A stretch of 46,935 nt of DNA from a virus: positions 1-46,935 of the IMG/VR virus record IMGVR_UViG_3300006749_002543. One strand, given 5' to 3'. The notes under the pieces are model-generated. The model was not told the origin of the DNA and did not search any database. It saw nothing but the letters and a program-made list of their open reading frames with translations. The position numbers and the translations under genes were made by a program. Of the stretch, positions 41,512 through 46,935 are shown one piece after another. Numbering within the stretch: position 1 is the stretch's first letter; each line of letters starts with the position of its first letter.

Positions 41512-41913
41512 ATGGCAAAACAAATGATAAAAAGAAAAGACGGCTCTTACTCACAACGAGGTCTTTGGGATAATATTAGAGCAAATAAAGGTAGCGGTAA
41601 AAAACCTACTAAACAAATGTTAGAGCAAGAAAATAAAATTAAAAACAAAAAAGAAATGGGAGGAACAAAGAAAAAATTATATAAAAAAGGCGGAAAGTCT
41701 GCTTTTGGAATGCTTAGTGTAAAAGCTGGTGTTGACAACAATCCTAATCCTACAGCTGCAGATAGAATAGTTGGAGCTAAGAAAGATAAAAAGAAAAAAG
41801 GAGGCAAAAAGAAAATGATGGGAGGCGGAATGAAAAAAATGATGTACAAAACTGGAGGATTTACTTTAGAGCCTAAAGTGCCTAACATAGACGATCATAA
41901 CTGCTGCAGTTAA
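41512..41913 (+). CDS. Basic protein with RGLWDNIRANKGSGKKPT domain and GG linkers
   Basis: 133 residues, strongly Lys-rich. N-terminal GSYSQRGLWDNIRANKGSGK (11-30) is a domain seen in many marine phages with unknown function. Two basic linkers, 50-61 (GGTKKKLYKKGG) and 104-116 (GGGMKKMMYKTGG), match those in the two large proteins at 22428 and 25189. It ends DDHNCCS. The shared linkers suggest a common processing or partner; the high charge could bind DNA in the virion. Confidence 0.65.
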   Translation: MAKQMIKRKDGSYSQRGLWDNIRANKGSGKKPTKQMLEQENKIKNKKEMGGTKKKLYKKGGKSAFGMLSVKAGVDNNPNPTAADRIVGAKKDKKKKGGKKKMMGGGMKKMMYKTGGFTLEPKVPNIDDHNCCS

Positions 41914-41914
41914 A

Positions 41915-42133
41915 ATGTGGGAATTATTTAAGGATAAAAATGAAATCAATGAAAAGAATGTAATTGGATTTGCATCTTTTATTCTTATGGTTATGTTTGC
42001 TATTACAGATCTTATAACAGGCTTTTGTGGTCAAGAGCTTGTAATAAACAATACTATATACAATTCTTTTGTTATTATAACATTAGGATGTTTTGGAATT
42101 AGTTCTTTTGAAAAAGTAAAAACAAAAAAATGA
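41915..42133 (+). CDS. Two-helix membrane protein, holin-like
   Basis: 72 residues with two transmembrane segments (about 18-36, FASFILMVMFAITDLITGF; about 46-62, IYNSFVIITLGCFGISS) and charged ends, the layout of class II holins. A dedicated 3TM holin lies at 45919, so this may be an antiholin or a second pore protein. ATGA overlap with the T9SS-type gene downstream. Confidence 0.55.
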   Translation: MWELFKDKNEINEKNVIGFASFILMVMFAITDLITGFCGQELVINNTIYNSFVIITLGCFGISSFEKVKTKK

Positions 42134-44448
42134 AAAAAATATTATTATTATTATTATTGCCTATACTGAGTTTTGCACAAAATTGTGCGCCAGCTTTAAC
42201 AGCTATTGATACATGTATGTATGGCTATGCTAGAACATGGGTAGAATGGCAGCCACTAGATAGTGGTTGTACTATAACTAATGTTCACAGAGGTACACCT
42301 TATAATACTTATACTTGGAGTTGGGGTAATCAAAACCAAACTAATTATTCTTTTTATAATAACTATAGCCCAGGTGATCCTTTTGCTAGTTCAGATGGAT
42401 TTTGGATGGTTTTAGAAATGGCTGATGGTAGTTTTACTGACACAATTTATGCAAACGAATTTACATGTATTGAGGGTTGTATGGATCCGTCATATGATAA
42501 TTATAACCCATTAGCTAATATACCTGATGTCTGTTTGGCTATACCGCCTCCACAAGATGATTGTTCTGATACTACAAAAACATCCATAACAATTGAATTT
42601 ACACCAGATACATATGCAGGTGAAACTTCTATGCGTATTGTAAACCAAGATGATAGTATTTTATATAATGTGCCGCAAGGATTTTTCTATAATGTAGGGA
42701 CTGGCAATACATATACTGAAACAATATGTGTACCAATAAATGATACAATAAGATTTATGATATATGATTCATATGGTGATGGTATATGTGGTAGTTGTTT
42801 TGGCGGTGTAGATGGTAATGCTTTAATTACAGATGAATGTGGTGATACTATATATAGTTTAACACCAGGTGATAATTTAAACTTTGGTAGCGGAGATACA
42901 TCAGATGTATTTATAATGAAAGACTGTAGCTGGATACCTGTTGTTGGTTGTCCTAATCCAGCTTACTTAGAGTTTAATCCAGGAGCAGACGTAATGAATC
43001 CAGCACTTTGTGTTACGCCTAGAGTTATAGGCTGTATGGATAGCACCATGTTTGATTTTAATTCTAGTGCTAATACGCCACTTATGGCAGATACATGTGA
43101 TTATATATTAGAACTTACAGATGGTGGTGGAGATGGTTGGTTAGGTGCTTATGTAGTAGTAAATCAATTAGGTAATTCATACGGTCCTTATACTAATACA
43201 AGTTCTTTTGTTGAAATTATAAATTTAGAATTAAAATCAAATCACCCAGTTACAATTAGAGCTTACTCACAAACAAGTTCTGATGCTACTATAGATCAAA
43301 TAGGTTTTAGATTAATAAATCCAGAAGGTAATGTTATAGCTTCAGGTGGTACAAATCCTTGGAGTGACAGAATAATGTTGTTTCCAGATAAATATATAAC
43401 TTTACCAAATTGTCCTACTATATGCACACCTTATATTTATGGGTGTATGGACACTACAGCTTATAATTATAATGATACAGCAAATACTAATGATGGTAGT
43501 TGTTATTATAATCCTGGATGTGTTGATCCACAATACCTAGAATATTATACACAAGGCTTTACGGCAGACTATGACGATGGGACGTGCTTAACAGAAGCTT
43601 TGTGGGGCTGTACAGATTCTACAGCCTTCAATTATGATTCGTTAGCAAATTTAGACAATGGAGGATGCACACCTGTTATTATGGGGTGTATGCAACCGTT
43701 AGCTTTTAATTATGATCCTTTAGCTAATACTCCAGATACATGTATACCTTTTATATATGGCTGTATAGATCCTAGTATGTTTAATTACGACTCAATAGCA
43801 AATACAGATGACGGAAGCTGCATACCTTTTGAGTATGGGTGCACAGATTCAACAATGTTTAATTTTAATCCTTTAGCAAATGCAGAATATATCCCTACTA
43901 ATTGTGTGCCTTATATTTACGGTTGTACTGATCCTTCTATGCTTAATTACAACCCACAAGCTAATACAGAAGATTTTAGTTGCATTGCTTATATTTATGG
44001 TTGTATGGATAGTACTGCTCTTAACTATGACTCGCTGGCTAATACTGACAATGGTTCGTGTATTGCTGTGGTTCAAGGATGTATGGACCCAAATGCGTGG
44101 AATTATAATCCGTTAGCAAATATAAATCATGGCCACGATTCATTAGGATGTTTATACGCAGCAGAGTGGTGTATAAATGGTTCTGGTAATCCTTTCTTTT
44201 TAAATGACGAATGCTATGCTTGGGTAATTGAAGTTGATGAATATTGCTGTGAAAATGAATGGGATGAAATATGTGAATTAACATATGATCATTGTGCGGA
44301 AGGCATGCCTATGCCTCCTGCTAGAGTAGTAGAAAAAAAATTGTTAAGGATTACAGATTTATTAGGAAGAGAAGTTAAAGAAACAAAAAATAAAGTGTTG
44401 TTTTATATATATGATGACGGCACTACAGAAAGAAAAGTTATTAAATGA
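42130..44448 (+). CDS. T9SS-type secreted surface protein with GCMD/GCTD repeats
   Basis: 772 residues. Signal peptide MKKILLLLLLPILSFA|QN (Gln at +1). About 150-245 and 325-420 are beta domains of the IYDSYGDGIC and DGGGDGWLGAY types common in flavobacterial cargo. About twelve Cys repeats (GCMDSTALNYDSLANTDNGSC is kept short here: GCxDxxxxNYxxxAN, then C) cover 117-135, 273-323 and 437-675. WCINGSGNPFFLNDECYAWV to CCENEWDEIC (680-722) is another cargo-type module. The end, 737-772 (LLRITDLLGREV; LFYIYDDGTTERKVI), matches the T9SS type A sorting domain. ATGA overlaps on both sides show it is a native phage gene. Likely shown on the infected host's surface. Confidence 0.8.
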   Translation: MKKILLLLLLPILSFAQNCAPALTAIDTCMYGYARTWVEWQPLDSGCTITNVHRGTPYNTYTWSWGNQNQTNYSFYNNYSPGDPFASSDGFWMVLEMADGSFTDTIYANEFTCIEGCMDPSYDNYNPLANIPDVCLAIPPPQDDCSDTTKTSITIEFTPDTYAGETSMRIVNQDDSILYNVPQGFFYNVGTGNTYTETICVPINDTIRFMIYDSYGDGICGSCFGGVDGNALITDECGDTIYSLTPGDNLNFGSGDTSDVFIMKDCSWIPVVGCPNPAYLEFNPGADVMNPALCVTPRVIGCMDSTMFDFNSSANTPLMADTCDYILELTDGGGDGWLGAYVVVNQLGNSYGPYTNTSSFVEIINLELKSNHPVTIRAYSQTSSDATIDQIGFRLINPEGNVIASGGTNPWSDRIMLFPDKYITLPNCPTICTPYIYGCMDTTAYNYNDTANTNDGSCYYNPGCVDPQYLEYYTQGFTADYDDGTCLTEALWGCTDSTAFNYDSLANLDNGGCTPVIMGCMQPLAFNYDPLANTPDTCIPFIYGCIDPSMFNYDSIANTDDGSCIPFEYGCTDSTMFNFNPLANAEYIPTNCVPYIYGCTDPSMLNYNPQANTEDFSCIAYIYGCMDSTALNYDSLANTDNGSCIAVVQGCMDPNAWNYNPLANINHGHDSLGCLYAAEWCINGSGNPFFLNDECYAWVIEVDEYCCENEWDEICELTYDHCAEGMPMPPARVVEKKLLRITDLLGREVKETKNKVLFYIYDDGTTERKVIK
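43438..44158 (+). repeat. Tandem Cys-repeat array (coding, T9SS-type protein)
   Basis: About nine consecutive units of roughly 22-27 codons, each starting GC(M/T/I/V)D or similar and closing with one Cys. Same repeat class as in the 1495-residue protein, but with Ser/Leu-rich variants (STALNYDSLAN). Confidence 0.8.
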
Positions 44449-45545
44449 AAAAATTACTAATTATATTTTTATGCTTATCTAGTATTGTTCAAGGACAAAT
44501 ACGCTTAGAAGATATTAAAGAAATTGACTTTAAACAATTTTTTAAAGATCAAATTAAATTTGCTACTGTATATGGTGCTGTAAATGGAGGTACTTCTGTC
44601 TCTGATGTAAAACAATTTTCTGTTTTAGATGGATTACAAACATCTATTATAGAAACTCCATATGATTATTCTTTAACTGTAGGTGTAAGAAAAATAGCTA
44701 GATTTGGGTATGAAAATAGAGCTAATACATTTTACGATGGTACAGAGTCTAATTATACAGACGCTGCTACTGTAGGTAAAGTACAAGGTTTTGAGTATTT
44801 ATTTGAAATAGACTATGCTAGACAACAAGGTGTAGATTATGTAGATCAGCATCATTTTATTAGATATAGTTCTGATGATAATTGTGATGGCCCACTTTGT
44901 GTTGATCATTTTACAGCCAAAGTAGAATACCTTAAAGATGGTTTTGCAGATGTTGAATATTTTGAATTATCAGAAAGATATAGGTTTAAAAAAGATAAAA
45001 ATTTAGCTTTTAGTATAGGTTTAACACATAGATTAGCAGAGCCATATGGATATGACCCTTTAGCAGATTGGATGTTGTCTAATGGTAATCTGCATTACAC
45101 TTACTTAGCAATACAAGAAGGCTATACTGTAGATGTATACAACAGTGAATATAAAGACCCATCTGGAAATGTAGTAGCTAATAGTGCTGATGTTTGGAAA
45201 GAAGTTGTTATACCTCAAGTTTTAGCTGACTATACAACTAAAAAAAGAAATGAATTAAGTCGTATTATACAACATTCTCTAGTTATAGGATTTGATTATT
45301 ATAAATACAATAAAAGTACATGGCTACACGCATGGGGTAATTTATTACCATATCACTATGATGACGGAAATAAATTTTCTTATCACAATTATGTTGATGG
45401 TCAATGGTATGATTATTCTGGTGGTTTAATATACGGTATAAAAGTAAATAAACATTTAGGATATTTTGTAGAAGGTAAATATAATAAATATTGGAATCGT
45501 GAGTGGTATGACTTTAAATTTGGTGTTAACTATATTATTAGATAA
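44445..45545 (+). CDS. Outer-membrane beta-barrel-like protein
   Basis: 366 residues. Signal peptide MKKLLIIFLCLSSIVQG|QI (Gln at +1). The mature part alternates polar and aromatic residues in many short strands (FEYLFEIDYARQQ; AFSIGLTHRLAEPYGY; SLVIGFDYYKYNKS) and ends GYFVEGKYNKYWNREWYDFK then FGVNYIIR, like the closing hairpin of an outer-membrane barrel. ATGA overlap with the T9SS-type gene suggests paired expression. It could alter host surface or outer-membrane stability, for exclusion of other phages or for lysis. Confidence 0.65.
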   Translation: MKKLLIIFLCLSSIVQGQIRLEDIKEIDFKQFFKDQIKFATVYGAVNGGTSVSDVKQFSVLDGLQTSIIETPYDYSLTVGVRKIARFGYENRANTFYDGTESNYTDAATVGKVQGFEYLFEIDYARQQGVDYVDQHHFIRYSSDDNCDGPLCVDHFTAKVEYLKDGFADVEYFELSERYRFKKDKNLAFSIGLTHRLAEPYGYDPLADWMLSNGNLHYTYLAIQEGYTVDVYNSEYKDPSGNVVANSADVWKEVVIPQVLADYTTKKRNELSRIIQHSLVIGFDYYKYNKSTWLHAWGNLLPYHYDDGNKFSYHNYVDGQWYDYSGGLIYGIKVNKHLGYFVEGKYNKYWNREWYDFKFGVNYIIR

Positions 45546-45913
45546 TGTATAATTATAAAATAGAAGTCTTAAGAGTTATTGATGGAGATACAATTGATGC
45601 TGAAATAGATTTAGGCTTTGATGTAAAAATTAAAAAAAGAATTAGATTTATGGGTATAAATACACCAGAATCTAGAACAAGAGATTTAGAAGAAAAAGCT
45701 AGAGGTTTAGCTGCTAAAGATAGAGTTAAACAACTTTTAGATGGATGTAAAAACATAACATTATGTTCTCACGGTGTAGGTAAGTTTGGGAGATGTTTAG
45801 GAGAAATTATGTTAGATATGGTAGACGGACAAGAAAAATTAACTCTTGAAAGTCTAAATAAATTATTAATTAACGAAGGTCATGCAGTAGCATATCATGG
45901 CGGAAAAAGATAA
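45545..45913 (+). CDS. Staphylococcal nuclease-like (thermonuclease) protein
   Basis: 122 residues, one SNase domain. VIDGDTIDAEIDLGFD (11-26), RFMGINTPE (34-42, with the catalytic Arg34/Glu42 equivalents), EKARGLAAKDRV and KFGRCLGEI (Arg83 as the second catalytic Arg) are all present; the ending LNKLLINEGHAVAYHGGKR is typical. No signal peptide is visible. It would hydrolyse DNA or RNA late in infection. The start shares a base with the stop of the barrel gene. Confidence 0.88.
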   Translation: MYNYKIEVLRVIDGDTIDAEIDLGFDVKIKKRIRFMGINTPESRTRDLEEKARGLAAKDRVKQLLDGCKNITLCSHGVGKFGRCLGEIMLDMVDGQEKLTLESLNKLLINEGHAVAYHGGKR

Positions 45914-45918
45914 AAATT

Positions 45919-46305
45919 ATGTTAGATAAAATATTTGGCGGGGGAGCCGCAGATTTAGTAAAAAGTGTAGGTGGTGTAATAGATGGATTACATACATCTA
46001 AAGAAGAAAAACTCGCTGCAGAGTTAAAAGTAAAAGAGTTACTAGCAGAGTATGAAACTCAAATGGAAAAAGAAATAACTTCTAGATGGCAAGCAGACAT
46101 GAATTCTGATTCATGGTTATCTAAAAATATAAGACCATTAACTTTAGCATTTTTAGTTGTGTGTACAGTATTAATGATATTTATTGATGCAGGATCAATT
46201 AACTTTGTAGTAGAAAAAAAATGGACTGATTTATTACAAATAGTATTAATTACAGTAATTGGTGCTTATTTTGGTGGTAGATCATTAGAAAAAACAAAAA
46301 AATAA
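45919..46305 (+). CDS. Holin of the 3TM superfamily
   Basis: 128 residues. A helical amphipathic first half (SKEEKLAAELKVKELLAEYE) precedes the conserved SRWQADMNSDSWLSKNIRPL and two clear membrane helices (TLAFLVVCTVLMIFIDAG; LLQIVLITVIGAYFGG), ending RSLEKTKK. This is the GTA_holin_3TM pattern. It would permeabilise the inner membrane so that the M15 endolysin encoded downstream can reach peptidoglycan. Confidence 0.85.
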   Translation: MLDKIFGGGAADLVKSVGGVIDGLHTSKEEKLAAELKVKELLAEYETQMEKEITSRWQADMNSDSWLSKNIRPLTLAFLVVCTVLMIFIDAGSINFVVEKKWTDLLQIVLITVIGAYFGGRSLEKTKK

Positions 46306-46327
46306 TAACAAATAAAATTAAAATAAA

Positions 46328-46693
46328 ATGGCAACATTAACAACAAAATTAACACTAACAAGTTCAGATGCTGTAAGCGATGCCTTAAACGTTACAGTTA
46401 CCGATTCGTTAAGTGTTGGAGAACCAACTACAGGAATGTCTAGAAAATCTATAGCTACTGGATCTGCACAAGATGTTTTAGCTTCTAACAGCGCCTTTAA
46501 TTATGTATATTTAAAAAATGCAGACTCATCAAATGCTGCAGCGTGGTTACAAATAAAACTTGGAGGAGACGCTAAACTTAGATTAGATGTTGGCGAATTT
46601 GCTTTTTTTTCTTTATACAGTGGACAAACAGTTCAGGCTGAAGCACAGACTGCTGCTTGTGTAATTGAATATGCTCAATTTACTAAAGCATAA
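46328..46693 (+). CDS. Small beta-structured virion protein (121 aa)
   Basis: Thr/Ser/Ala-rich (MATLTTKLTLTSSDAVSDAL) with VYLKNADSSNAAAWLQIKL and a closing AFFSLYSGQTVQAEAQTAAC. The pattern of a repeated N-terminal strand, then YVYLKN and LxxGEFAFF, is common in small structural or decoration proteins of marine phages. It is oddly placed inside the lysis module. Function inferred from composition only. Confidence 0.5.
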   Translation: MATLTTKLTLTSSDAVSDALNVTVTDSLSVGEPTTGMSRKSIATGSAQDVLASNSAFNYVYLKNADSSNAAAWLQIKLGGDAKLRLDVGEFAFFSLYSGQTVQAEAQTAACVIEYAQFTKA

Positions 46694-46697
46694 ATAA

Positions 46698-46935
46698 ATG
46701 GAAAAAATAAGTAAACACGTAAGCTGGCACGAGGGAACGTACAGTAGAACAGGAGATAGAAGAGGTTTAGATAATACACCAAATAAGGAACAAATTAAAT
46801 GCATGAAAGAAGTTGCTGAAAATTTGTTTGAACCTTTAAGAGAATGGGTAGGTGGACCAATAAAAATAAATAGCTTTTTTAGAGGTGAACCTGTAAATAC
46901 AGCTATAGGAGGATCTAAACATTCTCAACATATGA
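46698..46935 (+). CDS. Peptidase M15-type endolysin, N-terminal part (cut by right edge)
   Basis: 79 codons are visible. ISKHVSWHEGTYSRTGDRRG at the start, FEPLREWVGGPIKINSFFRG in the middle, and AIGGSKHSQHM at the edge, where His is the first zinc ligand of the SxHxxGxAxD motif of M15A (D-Ala-D-Ala carboxypeptidase-like) phage endolysins. It cleaves peptidoglycan cross-links at lysis, working with the upstream 3TM holin. The remaining zinc ligands lie outside the window. Confidence 0.85.
   Translation, partial: MEKISKHVSWHEGTYSRTGDRRGLDNTPNKEQIKCMKEVAENLFEPLREWVGGPIKINSFFRGEPVNTAIGGSKHSQHM

Noticed and set aside
1-46935. Integrase, repressor, tRNA genes, insertion sequences
   Set aside because: Looked for on both strands; none supported. 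The gene set fits a virulent phage, though either edge could hide further genes.

Overview
The window reads as most of the genome of a lytic, short-tailed (podovirus-like) tailed phage of a marine Bacteroidetes (Flavobacteriia-like) host. It is AT-rich and densely packed. Both edges cut genes: an AAA+ ATPase at the left and an M15 peptidase at the right. The host assignment rests on three independent signs: TAnnTTTG-type promoters, exported proteins whose signal-peptide cleavage leaves glutamine at +1, and a protein that ends in a type IX secretion (T9SS) sorting domain. I see no integrase, repressor, tRNA or tape-measure gene. The P22-like portal and the missing tape measure point to a short tail.

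Layout. Positions 1-15352 are transcribed leftward and hold DNA metabolism: family A DNA polymerase, SF2 helicase, DnaB-type helicase, Sak4-like ATPase, SSB-like protein, TOPRIM primase, metallophosphoesterase, PD-(D/E)XK nuclease, a spore-photoproduct-lyase-like radical SAM protein and a MoxR-type AAA+/VWA-metallopeptidase pair. Many small unknown genes lie near the leftward promoter end. Positions 15353-15816 are a divergent control region without a protein gene. It holds an A/T tract, a GC-richer segment that looks like a structured RNA, and a good Bacteroidetes promoter. From 15817 to the right edge everything is rightward: a GroES-like co-chaperonin, small DNA-binding proteins, terminase, portal, two large multidomain proteins, scaffold, major capsid protein, connector and decoration candidates, a 1495-residue Cys-repeat adhesin, a fibre-like protein, then an envelope/lysis cassette.

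How the parts work together. The leftward genes would copy and repair DNA. The rightward genes fold, package and build the virion. The 3' cassette sends proteins into the host envelope: a thioredoxin-fold protein lacking CxxC, a 772-residue T9SS-type surface protein and an outer-membrane-barrel-like protein, followed by a nuclease, a 3TM holin and an M15 endolysin.

The most unusual signals are these: (1) a phage-encoded T9SS cargo that shares its GCTDP-type repeats with a large virion protein; (2) a possible clan-CD (caspase/gingipain-like) cysteine peptidase in a structural protein, beside Lys/Arg-rich Gly-Gly linkers that recur in three proteins; (3) the putative noncoding RNA at the strand switch; (4) a protein with two OMP-like beta-rich domains between portal and scaffold. 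Five to six genes under 60 codons were recovered by reading start/stop overlaps.
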